A stretch of DNA of 64,000 nt from Mangrovactinospora gilvigrisea (GTDB taxonomy: Bacteria > Actinomycetota > Actinomycetes > Streptomycetales > Streptomycetaceae): NCBI RefSeq assembly GCF_001879105.1, contig NZ_MLCF01000025.1, positions 50,086 through 114,085 of the forward strand, written 5' to 3'. The translations under genes and the position numbers were made by a program. Positions 24,326 through 31,915 of the stretch are shown here, one piece after another; the stretch's first letter is position 1, and every line of letters begins with the position of its first letter. The notes beneath the pieces were generated by a model. It saw only the letters and a program-made list of their open reading frames with translations. It was not told where the DNA came from and made no database searches.

Positions 24326-24832
24326 ATGAGTGACCGGTTCGTCGAAGTCTCGCTCGACAAGCGGGGTGTGGCCTGCACGGCCCGCCTGCTGGACGACAAG
24401 GCGCCGGCGACGTGCGCCGCGGTGTGGGACGCGCTCCCGCTGGGCGGCGACGTCTACCACGCCAAGTACGCGCGCAACGAGATCTATGCGCTGGTGCCCT
24501 CCTTCGCCCCGGAGGGCGCCGTGCCGGGCCTGGAGAACCCGACGGTCACCCCGATCCCGGGCGACCTGGTCTACTTCGCCTTCGCCGACTGGCAGCTGGG
24601 CACCGCCTCGCACGGCTACGGCGCCGCCGCCTCCCATGCGGGCCACCGGGCCGTCGTCGACCTCGCCTTCTTCTACGAACGCAACAACCTGCTGCTCAAC
24701 GCGGACACCGGGTGGGTGCCGGGCTCCGTCTTCGGCACGGTCGTGGACGGCCTGGACCGCTTCGCCGACGCCTGCCAGGACCTGTGGCGGCGCGGCGCGG
24801 AGGGCGAGACGCTCTCCTACCGGCGGGCGTAG
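24326..24832 (+). CDS. DUF3830 family protein (cyclophilin-like fold)
   Basis: A 168-residue protein matching the DUF3830 family: LLDDKAPATCAAVWDALPL, YHAKYARNEIYALVP, PGDLVYFAF, and a late FFYERNNLLLNADTGWVPGSVFG. The family has a cyclophilin-like barrel and no known activity, and it often sits beside isomerase, amidase and hydroxyacid dehydrogenase genes like those here. It starts 17 bases after the dehydrogenase stop with a GGAGGG, so it is co-transcribed with it. A ligand-binding or small-molecule-modifying role in the pathway is inference. Confidence 0.8.
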   Translation: MSDRFVEVSLDKRGVACTARLLDDKAPATCAAVWDALPLGGDVYHAKYARNEIYALVPSFAPEGAVPGLENPTVTPIPGDLVYFAFADWQLGTASHGYGAAASHAGHRAVVDLAFFYERNNLLLNADTGWVPGSVFGTVVDGLDRFADACQDLWRRGAEGETLSYRRA

Positions 24833-24937
24833 CAAGAGGCCTCCCGCCGGGTGTCGATCCCGCCGGGTCCCGTTCGTCGCTCCCATGTGCGGCGCGCCGC
24901 CGCACCAGGACGGAACAGGACCCGACGAGGAGGGCAC

Positions 24938-25582
24938 GTGGAGCAGCTGCTGCGCGTCATGAACTTCAATGTGTCGAGCGACGGCATCGCCGCCGGCGAG
25001 AACCAGACCCTGGAACGGCCGTTCGGACAGGACCGTCCCGAGCGGCTCTTCGGCTGGGCCGGGGCCACGGCGAGCTGGCCGATGCGCACCGACCCCGGCG
25101 GCAGCCGCGGCCTCGACGACCTCTTCACCCGGGACTTCTCCCGCAACATCGGCGCCGAGATCATGGGCCGCAACAAGTTCGGGCCGCAGCGCGGGCCCTG
25201 GCAGGACCACGAGTGGCAGGGCTGGTGGGGCGGGGAGCCGCCGTTCCGCACGCCGGTGTTCGTGATGACCCACCACCTCCGGCCCTCGTTCACCCTCTCC
25301 GACACCGCCTTCCACTTCGTCGACGACGACCCGGCGGCCGTGCTGGCCCGGGCGCGGGAGGCGGCGGGCGGCAAGGACGTCCGGCTCGGCGGCGGGGTGA
25401 CGGTGATCCGGGAGTTCCTGGACGCGGGCCTCGTCGACACCCTGCATGTGGCGGTCGCCCCGGTGCGGCTCGGCTCGGGGCTGCGGCTGTGGGAGTCCCC
25501 CGAGGAGCTGCTCGACCGCTACCACCTGGACGTCGTGCCCAGCCCGAGCGGAATGACGCACCACCTGTTCTGGCGCCGGTGA
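24938..25582 (+). CDS. Dihydrofolate reductase-like (RibD C-terminal) protein
   Basis: A 214-residue protein of the RibD_C/DHFR-fold group. It shows MNFNVSSDGIAAGENQ at the N-terminus (the usual MxxSxDGxxAGP pattern), GRNKFGP, VFVMTHHLRPSFT, VRLGGGVTVIREFLDAGLVDTLHVAVAPV and a C-terminal LLDRYHLDVV. Such proteins bind NADPH and reduce small heterocycles; most actinomycete copies have no known substrate. GTG 24938 is chosen for the GAGGAGGG just upstream. It sits within the catabolic district but resembles a stand-alone gene. A terminator follows it. Confidence 0.82.
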   Translation: MEQLLRVMNFNVSSDGIAAGENQTLERPFGQDRPERLFGWAGATASWPMRTDPGGSRGLDDLFTRDFSRNIGAEIMGRNKFGPQRGPWQDHEWQGWWGGEPPFRTPVFVMTHHLRPSFTLSDTAFHFVDDDPAAVLARAREAAGGKDVRLGGGVTVIREFLDAGLVDTLHVAVAPVRLGSGLRLWESPEELLDRYHLDVVPSPSGMTHHLFWRR

Positions 25583-25584
25583 CG

Positions 25585-25619
25585 CGGCGGCCGCGCCGCC
25601 GGCGGCGGCGCGGCCGCCG
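25585..25619. terminator. Bidirectional hairpin terminator
   Basis: A perfect 16-base stem (25585-25600 with 25604-25619) around a GGC loop between convergent genes. Confidence 0.75.
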
Positions 25620-25647
25620 AAGGGGCGCGCCAGGTGCGTCAGGTGCG

Positions 25648-26700
25648 TCAGACGTCCCAGGCCAGGGCGAGGGCCGCGAGGTGGTCGCGGTACTCGATGC
25701 GGTCGGTCCACTCCGCCGGCCAGGCCTCGGCACCGTGCCGGGCGCCGGCGAACGCGCCGGCGAGAGCGGCGATGGAGTCGGAGTCGCCGGAGGAGTGGGC
25801 GGCGCGGCGCACCGCGGCCGCCGGGTCGTCCGGGAAGAGCAGGAAGCAGTAGAGCGCGGTGGCCAGCGCCTCCTCGGCGATCCAGCCCGCGCCGATCAGC
25901 GCGCAGGGGTCGGTCTCCTCGTCGCGCGGGGCGCTGCCGTCGGTGTGCGCCCGGACGCGCCCCAGCACGGCGAGGCACTCGTCCCAGCCGGGGGCCATGA
26001 ACGACGGTCCGTCCGCGGCGCCGGCGCGCTCGGCGAGGTCGCCGAGCCATCCGGCGCGGTAGACGGACCGCTGCCGGGTGGCCCGCTCGACAAGCCGGTC
26101 GACCAGGCCCTGCGGCGCGATGCCGTCCGCCAGGTCCCGGATCGCGGCGGCGGTCAGCTCGGTGGCGGCGATCGCGGTGGGGTGACCGTGCGTCAGCGCG
26201 GCCTGCTGCTGGGCCGCCCCGGCCCGGTCGTCGTCCGACAGGCCCGGCACCAGGGCGATCGGCGCCACCCGCATGTTGGCGCCGCAGCCCTTGGAGCCGA
26301 GCACCGACGACTGCTGCCACGGCCCGCCGCGCTCCAGGCCGGCGCAGGCGTGCAGGCAGGTGTTGCCCGGCGCCCGGTTGTTCTCCGGGTCGTGCAGCCA
26401 CCGCACGAACCGGGTGCGGACGGCGTCGGCGTGCCGCGCCGGGTCGAGCGGGCCGCCGCCGGCGAGCAGGTCGCGCAGCGCGTCGCCGTAGGCGAGCGTC
26501 ATCTGGGTGTCGTCCGAGACCAGCGCCGTGCCGGAGGAGCGGACGGGGAAGGGCAGTTGCCGCCAGCTCCCGTACCTGCCGTCCAGCGCGGCGATGTCGC
26601 TGAACTCGGTCGGGTAGCCGAGCGCGTCGCCGATGGCCAGCCCGAACAGGGTGCCCTCGGCGGCCCGGCCGCCCTTGTGCTCCTCGCCCCTTGCTGCCAT
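25648..26700 (-). CDS. ADP-ribosylglycohydrolase (DraG) family protein
   Basis: A 350-residue all-helical DraG/ARH-fold hydrolase that would remove ADP-ribose from proteins or small molecules. The di-metal ligands are visible: GDALGYPTEFSD at the N-terminus, SDDTQM (Asp63, Asp64) and the C-terminal SSGDSDSIAALAGAFAGARHG. CGANMRVAPIAL is also typical. The ATG at 26700 follows GGGAGGGG. No ADP-ribosyltransferase is nearby. It separates the importer half from the amidase/isomerase half of the catabolic district and has its own terminator, so it is probably independent. Confidence 0.88.
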   Translation of the reverse strand: MAARGEEHKGGRAAEGTLFGLAIGDALGYPTEFSDIAALDGRYGSWRQLPFPVRSSGTALVSDDTQMTLAYGDALRDLLAGGGPLDPARHADAVRTRFVRWLHDPENNRAPGNTCLHACAGLERGGPWQQSSVLGSKGCGANMRVAPIALVPGLSDDDRAGAAQQQAALTHGHPTAIAATELTAAAIRDLADGIAPQGLVDRLVERATRQRSVYRAGWLGDLAERAGAADGPSFMAPGWDECLAVLGRVRAHTDGSAPRDEETDPCALIGAGWIAEEALATALYCFLLFPDDPAAAVRRAAHSSGDSDSIAALAGAFAGARHGAEAWPAEWTDRIEYRDHLAALALAWDV

Positions 26701-26766
26701 GCGGCCCCTCCCGGCTCTCGGCTGCTGCTTCGGCCCCACAGTAGCCGCGCCGCCGGACGGGTGGAC

Positions 26767-28206
26767 TCAGACGACCAGCGGCGCCGCCGTCGACGGCGGC
26801 CGCACCGCGTCCTCCACGGCCGCCGACGCCGACAGCACCAGCGCGTCGGCGTGCCGGGGGCCGACGAGTTGGAGCGCGGCCGGCAGCCCGCCGGCGAGCC
26901 CGCAGGGGATCGCGGCGGCCGGCTGCTGGGTGAGGTTGAAGGGGTAGGTGAACGGCGTCCAGTCGGTCCAGCGGCCCTTGCCGGTGGGCGTCTCCTGCCC
27001 GGCGAGGAAGGCGGTCAGCGGCAGCGCCGGGGTGGCGAGCAGGGCGTGGCCGCCGTCCCGGTGGAAGCCGCCCATCGCCGCGCCGAGCCGCATCCGGACG
27101 TCGACGGCGTCCAGGTACTCGGAGGCGGAGAACCCGGCGCCCTGCTCGGCGACCTCCTGCAGGGCCGGGTCGACCAGCGCCCGGGACTGCGCGGAGAGCG
27201 GCTCCAGCACCTTGGCGGCGCCCGCGAACCACAGCACGTGGAAGGCCTGCTGAACCTCGCTCAGCTCGCCGATCGGCGGATCGGCCTCGACCACCTCGGC
27301 GCCCAGCGAGGCGAGCACGTCCACCGCCGAGCGGACTTCGGCGGCCACCGCCGGGTCGACCTCCACCTGCCCGCCGAAGGTCGGCGAGTAGGCGATGCGC
27401 AGGCCGTGCAGCACCCCGGCGTCCAGCCGCACCGGCGGGGTCGGCGCCAGCGCCGACCAGTCACGCGGGTCCGGCCCGGAGACGACGTCCAGCAGCAGCG
27501 CCGCGTCGGCGGCGGAGCGGGCCAGCGGGCCGGCGTGGGAGAGCGTCCCGAACGGGGACGCCGGGTGGAGCGGGATCCGCCCGTAGGTGGGCTTGAGGCC
27601 GAACACCCCGCAGAACGCCGCCGGGATGCGCACGCTGCCGCCGCCGTCCGTCCCGATCCCCAGCGGGCCGATGCCCGCCGCCACCGCCGCGGCCGCGCCG
27701 CCGCTGGAGCCGCCGGAGGTGGCGGAGGGGTCCCAGGGGTTGCGGGTGACGCCGGTGAGCGGGTTGTCGGTGACGCCCTTCCAGCCGAACTCGGGGGTGG
27801 TGGTCTTGCCGAAGAGAACGGCCCCGGCCTCCCGCAGCCGGGCCACCGCGGGGGCGTCCTCCGTCCAGGGGCCGGCCGGGGCGACCGTGCGGGAGCCGCG
27901 CAGGGTGGGCGAACCGGCGGTCAGCAGCAGGTCCTTGACGGAGACGGGGACGCCGTCCAGCGGGCCGCGGGCGGTGCCGGAGCGGCGGCGGCCCGCCGCG
28001 GCCTCCGCGTCCCGCCGCGCGGCGTCGGCGTCGACCAGGCAGAAGGCGTTGAGCTCGCCGTCGACGGCGGCGAGCCGGTCCAGCACCGCTTCGAGGGCGT
28101 CGACGGGGGTGAACTCGCCCGCCGCGAAGCCCTCGTCGAGCCGGCGGGCGGAGAGGCGGAACAACTCGGCGGAGCAGTCGGCGGAGTGGTCGGTGGGCTG
28201 GTCCAT
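26767..28206 (-). CDS. Amidase-signature family hydrolase
   Basis: A 479-residue amidase. The Ser-cisSer-Lys triad is Lys91 (VSVKDLL), Ser167 (TSGGSSGG) and Ser191 (GTDGGGSVRIPA). The flanking LFGKTTTPEFGW and VFGLKPTYGRIP are family hallmarks. The ATG at 28206 follows GGAGG. The substrate cannot be read; related enzymes hydrolyse simple amides, carbamoyl or cyclic-imide-derived amides. It lies 65 bases downstream of the D-2-hydroxyacid dehydrogenase gene and is probably transcribed from the same operator-controlled promoter at 29337-29366. Confidence 0.87.
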   Translation of the reverse strand: MDQPTDHSADCSAELFRLSARRLDEGFAAGEFTPVDALEAVLDRLAAVDGELNAFCLVDADAARRDAEAAAGRRRSGTARGPLDGVPVSVKDLLLTAGSPTLRGSRTVAPAGPWTEDAPAVARLREAGAVLFGKTTTPEFGWKGVTDNPLTGVTRNPWDPSATSGGSSGGAAAAVAAGIGPLGIGTDGGGSVRIPAAFCGVFGLKPTYGRIPLHPASPFGTLSHAGPLARSAADAALLLDVVSGPDPRDWSALAPTPPVRLDAGVLHGLRIAYSPTFGGQVEVDPAVAAEVRSAVDVLASLGAEVVEADPPIGELSEVQQAFHVLWFAGAAKVLEPLSAQSRALVDPALQEVAEQGAGFSASEYLDAVDVRMRLGAAMGGFHRDGGHALLATPALPLTAFLAGQETPTGKGRWTDWTPFTYPFNLTQQPAAAIPCGLAGGLPAALQLVGPRHADALVLSASAAVEDAVRPPSTAAPLVV

Positions 28207-28251
28207 GGGACGGCCTCCGGATCGACGCGGATCGGGTCTGGGCGAATCGGG

Positions 28252-28281
28252 GCGGATCAGGGCTGAGCGGATCAGGGCTGA
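28252..28281. repeat. Tandem 15-bp duplication at a gene end
   Basis: GCGGATCAGGGCTGA occurs twice in direct succession (28252-28266 and 28267-28281). The second copy contains the stop codon of the hydroxyacid dehydrogenase gene (28272-28274). Confidence 0.8.
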
Positions 28282-29294
28282 GGGGTCATGGGCACGTAAC
28301 CGAGGTGCAGATCGACGGCGTTGCGGGCGGGGCGGTCCGCCGTCCAGCGCTCGAACTCCGCCAGGAAGACCTGCGCCAACTCCTCCTCCCAGCCCACCGC
28401 GTCGCCGCTCATGTGCGGGGAGACCAGCAGGCCGGGCGCCTCCCACAGCGGCGAGGCGGCCGGCAGCGGCTCGCGGCAGAAGACGTCGAGCGCGGCGCGG
28501 GCCGGGCGCCCCGTCCCGGAGCGCAGCGCGGCGAGCAGGTCGTCCTCGACGACCAGCGGCCCCCGGCCGACGTTGACGAAGGCGGCGCCGGGCCGCATCC
28601 GGGCGAAGGCGGCCGCGTCGAAGAGCCCGCGGGTGGCGTCGGTGAGCGGCGCCGCGGCGACCACCCAGTCGGCGCCGCCCAGCAGCTCGCCGAACTCCCC
28701 GTCGACGCCGGAGGAGCCGTGGATCCGGCCGAACTCGGGGTCGTCCGCGCGCTCCCGACGCCCCGTCAGCCGCACCCGTGCGCCCAGCGCGCGCAGCGTG
28801 CGCCCCACCGCGCGTCCGATCGGGCCCGCGCCGACCACCAGCGCCGTGCTGCCGTGCACGCGGCGGGTCTCCCGGTGCTCCCAGACCCGCTGGCGCTGCC
28901 GCTCCCAGCTGCCGGGCAGATCCTTGGCGAAGGCGAGCACCACGCCCGCCACCCATTCGGCGATGGGCTGCTCGAAGACCCCTCGGGAGTTGGTGACCCG
29001 CAGGCCGGGGGTGCCGACCAGCTCGGGGAACATCAGCCGGTCGACGCCGGCGCTGGCGGCGTGCACCCAGCGCGGGGCGCGCGCCGGGTCGCGCGGCCAG
29101 GCGGTGCGCACCGCGTCGGAGTTGAAGTCCCAGGCGAGCAGGGCGTCCGCGCCGTCCAGCAGCGCCGCCAGCTCCGCGGGGCCGTCCGCCGTCTCCAGGG
29201 CAGCGCGCCCGGCGAGCCGGCGGCGCATCAGCCGAAGCACCTCGGCCGGGACGGAGGAGCCGCCCAGCACCACGATCCGCAAGTTCTGCAACAC
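28272..29294 (-). CDS. D-2-hydroxyacid dehydrogenase (NAD-binding)
   Basis: A 340-residue member of the D-isomer-specific 2-hydroxyacid dehydrogenases, which interconvert 2-keto acids and D-2-hydroxy acids. The NAD motif is GAGPIGRAVG (155-164). The catalytic triad is Arg244 (NVGRGPLV), Glu275 (FCREPLP) and His294 (SPHMSGD). GTG 29294 is preferred because GGGGA lies upstream and the promoter at 29337-29366 would leave a leader of about 36 bases; GTG 29318 is the alternative. Its promoter -35 lies inside the TTGTCAACAA operator. Together with the GlcD/F oxidase, this suggests the pathway passes through a 2-hydroxy or 2-keto acid. Confidence 0.88.
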   Translation of the reverse strand: MLQNLRIVVLGGSSVPAEVLRLMRRRLAGRAALETADGPAELAALLDGADALLAWDFNSDAVRTAWPRDPARAPRWVHAASAGVDRLMFPELVGTPGLRVTNSRGVFEQPIAEWVAGVVLAFAKDLPGSWERQRQRVWEHRETRRVHGSTALVVGAGPIGRAVGRTLRALGARVRLTGRRERADDPEFGRIHGSSGVDGEFGELLGGADWVVAAAPLTDATRGLFDAAAFARMRPGAAFVNVGRGPLVVEDDLLAALRSGTGRPARAALDVFCREPLPAASPLWEAPGLLVSPHMSGDAVGWEEELAQVFLAEFERWTADRPARNAVDLHLGYVPMTPQP

Positions 29295-29330
29295 GTCCGT
29301 AATCCCCAACGTCCACACTGAGCAGGGCGA

Positions 29331-29369
29331 TTGACGACGCTACGGACAGAATCGTACGGTTGTCAACAA
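29331..29369. promoter_or_regulatory. Back-to-back promoters with shared operator TTGTCAACAA
   Basis: The plus-strand promoter is TTGACG (29331-29336), an 18-base spacer, then TACGGT (29355-29360). The minus-strand promoter is TTGACA (29366-29361), an 18-base spacer, then TAGCGT (29342-29337). The operator at 29360-29369 covers the plus-strand start point and the minus-strand -35, an ideal position to repress both the isomerase and the hydroxyacid dehydrogenase transcripts. Confidence 0.7.
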
Positions 29370-29409
29370 TCCGCATGTCCGCCATTGGCCCAACCCCGAG
29401 GGGCTCTTC

Positions 29410-30339
29410 ATGGACATTCCTCTGGATCCACTTGACGTGGCATTTCTCGGCGGTCCACCCCAGCAGCAGGGGGTGGGGATCGTCGCTCCGTTCGACTTCG
29501 CGCTCGATCGCGAGCTGTGGCGATGGGTGCCGGACGACCTCTCGCTCCATCTCACCCGCACGCCCTTCGTGCCGGTGGAGGTCAGCCTGACGATGGCCCG
29601 GCTGGTCTCGGAGCACTCCACGCTGCGCGACGGCGTGCAGGCGCTGATGGCGGTGCGGCCGGAGGTGGTGGCGTACGCCTGCACCTCGGGCAGCTTCGTC
29701 GGCGGGCTCGCCGGCGAGCGGGCGATGTGCCGGGCGATGCAGGAGGCGGGCGCGCCGGCCGCGGTCACCACCTCCGGCGCGCTGGTGGAGGCGCTGCGCG
29801 AGCGCGGCGCCGGCCGGATCGCGGTGGTGACGCCCTACACCCGCTCGGTGACGGACTCGCTGGAGGCGTTCCTCGCCGAGGCGGGCGTCGCGGTGGTCGG
29901 CCGCGAGTACCTGGGGCTGACCCGGGAGATCTGGCGGGTGCCCTACCGGGAGGTGGTGGCGATGGCCCGGCGGGCGCTGGACGGCCCCGGGCAGGCGGCC
30001 GGGGAGCGGGTGGACGCGCTCTTCATCTCCTGCACCAACCTGGCGACCTACGACGCGATCCCGCAGCTGGAGGCCGAGCTGCGGGTGCCGGTGCTGGCCG
30101 CGAACCAGGTGACGGTGTGGGCCGCGCTGCGGCGGATGGGCAAGCACGCGGTGGGCCCGTACCAGTCGCTGCTGATGCGGTCGGCCGCGGCGCTGCTGCC
30201 GGACGTGGTGCCCGAGATCGTCACCGATGTCGTGACGGAGATGCTCGCGCCGGACATGGGCGCGGACCCGGGGCGGGATGCGCTGGATCCGCCGAATGTC
30301 AACAACCCTACGAGCGAACCGTATACTGACGATCAGTAG
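29410..30339 (+). CDS. Maleate cis-trans isomerase / Asp-Glu racemase family (EutA-like)
   Basis: A 309-residue protein of the Asp/Glu racemase superfamily, in the maleate-isomerase/EutA branch. Both catalytic cysteines are present, Cys91 (YACTSGSFVGG) and Cys208 (FISCTNL), in symmetric lobes. GRIAVVTPYTRSVTDSLEAFL and VPVLAANQVTVWAALRRMG are branch hallmarks. GAGGGG precedes the ATG. EutA of this branch occurs in ectoine-utilisation operons, but its reaction is not firmly known. The last 30 residues overlap the operator/promoter of the next gene. A role in isomerising or cleaving a dicarboxylate-like intermediate is inference. Confidence 0.85.
   Translation: MDIPLDPLDVAFLGGPPQQQGVGIVAPFDFALDRELWRWVPDDLSLHLTRTPFVPVEVSLTMARLVSEHSTLRDGVQALMAVRPEVVAYACTSGSFVGGLAGERAMCRAMQEAGAPAAVTTSGALVEALRERGAGRIAVVTPYTRSVTDSLEAFLAEAGVAVVGREYLGLTREIWRVPYREVVAMARRALDGPGQAAGERVDALFISCTNLATYDAIPQLEAELRVPVLAANQVTVWAALRRMGKHAVGPYQSLLMRSAAALLPDVVPEIVTDVVTEMLAPDMGADPGRDALDPPNVNNPTSEPYTDDQ
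30296..30337 (+). promoter_or_regulatory. Internal promoter and operator ATGTCAACAA
   Basis: ATGTCAACAA (30296-30305) differs by one base from the 29360 operator. It overlaps a TCAACA -35 (30299-30304), which is followed after 17 bases by a consensus TATACT -10 (30322-30327). An ACTGA-CGA-TCAGT dyad (30325-30337) lies at the start point. It would drive the second isomerase-like gene and the GntR gene. It sits inside the 3' end of the preceding coding region. Confidence 0.65.
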
Positions 30340-30398
30340 CACGATCGGCACCCGGTTCCGCGGCGGCGGCGGGTGAAGCGAGCCGGGGGGAAGGGGAG

Positions 30399-31172
30399 AT
30401 GACCGTGAACCATCCCAGTGACCGCGTCCCCACGGTGGGCTTCCTCTACCCCGGGTACTCCGCCGAGGACGACTACCCGCTGCTGGAGCGGCTGCTGAGC
30501 CGCTCCGGCGGTCCCGTCCAACTGCCGCTGGTCCACACCGACATCGGCGAGGACGCCCACCGGGTGGACGCGCTGCTGCGGATGGGCGGCGCCGAGCGGC
30601 TCGCCGCCGGCGTCGGCCCGCTCAAGGAGCGCGGCGCCGAGGCGGTGGTCTGGGCGTGCACCTCGGGCAGCTTCGTCTTCGGCTGGGAGGGCGCGCGGGA
30701 GCAGGTGCGCGGCCTCGCCGCCGCGGCGGGGATGCCGGCCTCCTCGACGTCCTTCGCCTTCGCGCACGCCGTGCGGGCGCTGGGGCTCGCCAAGGTGGGC
30801 GTCGCCGCCACCTATCCCGACGATGTGGCCGAGCACTTCGTGGAGTTCCTCAAGCACGCCGGCGCGGAGACGGTCAGCTGGCGCGGGCACGGCATCGTGA
30901 CGGCGGCCGAGGTCGGCACGCTGGGCCGGGACCGGGTGATCGAGCTGGTCCAGGCCGGCAACCACTCCCAGGCCGACGCGGTGCTGCTGCCCGACACCGC
31001 GCTGCACACGGCGGCGTGGCTGGAGGATCTGGAACGGGCGGTCGGCAAGCCGGTGCTGACGGCCAATCAGGTCACGGCGTGGGAGGGGCTGCGCCTGGTG
31101 GGCGCGGCCGGTGTGCCCAGGCCGGGCCTGGGCACGCTCTTCAAGACGGGGGCCGGGGCTCCGCAGGCCTGA
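30399..31172 (+). CDS. Asp-Glu racemase superfamily protein lacking the second cysteine
   Basis: A 257-residue paralogue of the preceding protein. The N-terminal lobe keeps Cys87 in WACTSGSFVFG, and the C-terminal lobe keeps the VLTANQVTAWEGLR motif. The segment that should carry the second catalytic Cys instead reads LLPDTALHT (Asp199, Thr200). With one cysteine it cannot do two-base racemisation. It may be a decarboxylase, hydrolase or one-base isomerase, or it may form a heteromer with its neighbour. It is followed 32 bases later by the GntR gene, so both come from the internal promoter. Confidence 0.8.
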   Translation: MTVNHPSDRVPTVGFLYPGYSAEDDYPLLERLLSRSGGPVQLPLVHTDIGEDAHRVDALLRMGGAERLAAGVGPLKERGAEAVVWACTSGSFVFGWEGAREQVRGLAAAAGMPASSTSFAFAHAVRALGLAKVGVAATYPDDVAEHFVEFLKHAGAETVSWRGHGIVTAAEVGTLGRDRVIELVQAGNHSQADAVLLPDTALHTAAWLEDLERAVGKPVLTANQVTAWEGLRLVGAAGVPRPGLGTLFKTGAGAPQA

Positions 31173-31204
31173 CGGCGGATCCCGGACGCAAACAAAGGCA
31201 GACG

Positions 31205-31915
31205 GTGACGACAACAGCACGAGCGGCAGCGGCGGCGGCACGGAAGGCGTCGGGCGGCGCGAAGGCGCCGGGGCTGCGCCCGGTGAAGCGGGAGCCGGCC
31301 GCGCTGGTCATCGCCCGCCAGCTCACCGACGCCATCATGGACGGCACGCTGGCGCCGGGCGCCCAGCTCGGCGAGGCGGAGCTGGCGGCCCAGCTGGGGG
31401 TGAGCCGCGGGCCGCTTCGGGAGGCGCTGCAGCGCCTCGTCCAGCAGGGCATCGCCCGCAGCGAGCCGCACCGCGGGGTCTTCGTCATCGAGCTGGACGA
31501 CGAGGACGTCCGCGACATCTACCTCTCCCGGACGGCGATCGAGGTGGCGGCGTGCCGGCTGGTGCTGGCCCGCGACCCGCGGCGGACGGCCGAGAAGCTG
31601 GGGCGGGCGCACCGGCAGATGGCGGCGGCGGCCGAGCGGGAGGACCGGGCGGCGCTGGCGGCGGCCGACATGGAGCTGCACCAGCTGCTGGTCGCCGAGT
31701 CGGGCAGCGTCCGGTTGCAGCGGATGGCGGCGACGCTGTTCGTGGAGGCGCGGATGTGCCTCTCCGCGCTGACCGTGCGGTACACCGCGCCGATCGATCT
31801 CGTCGAGGAGCACGGGGCGATCATCGAGGCGCTGCGGGCGGGCGACGAGGCGCTCCTGTTCGAGCTGCTCGACGAGCACATGCGCGACGCGGTGCGCCGC
31901 CTGGCCCCCGCCTAG
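31205..31915 (+). CDS. GntR-family regulator, FCD subfamily (probable cluster regulator)
   Basis: A 236-residue protein from GTG 31205. An Ala-rich tail is followed by a winged helix-turn-helix at about residues 30-98 (LGEAELAAQLGVSRGPLREALQRLVQQGI) and an FCD domain (DIYLSRTAIEVAACRLV, MELHQLLVAESGSVRLQRM, EEHGAIIEALRAGD). FCD regulators of the VanR type bind TTGTnnACAA-like palindromes. Three such sites lie at the promoters of this gene's own operon and of the flanking catabolic genes. I therefore infer that it represses the cluster and itself until a pathway acid binds the FCD pocket. Confidence 0.88.
   Translation: MTTTARAAAAAARKASGGAKAPGLRPVKREPAALVIARQLTDAIMDGTLAPGAQLGEAELAAQLGVSRGPLREALQRLVQQGIARSEPHRGVFVIELDDEDVRDIYLSRTAIEVAACRLVLARDPRRTAEKLGRAHRQMAAAAEREDRAALAAADMELHQLLVAESGSVRLQRMAATLFVEARMCLSALTVRYTAPIDLVEEHGAIIEALRAGDEALLFELLDEHMRDAVRRLAPA

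Noticed and set aside
24326..25582. RibD-type reductase as part of riboflavin synthesis
   Set aside because: It has no deaminase domain and no other rib genes. It resembles stand-alone DHFR-fold proteins.
26767..30351. A continuous 1194-codon frame containing the amidase
   Set aside because: Only the last 480 codons have amidase motifs. The upstream part is the shadow of the hydroxyacid dehydrogenase and isomerase genes.
29410..31172. Glutamate racemase for cell-wall synthesis
   Set aside because: The ANQVTVWxALR and CTSGS motifs fit the maleate-isomerase/EutA branch, and the context is catabolic.
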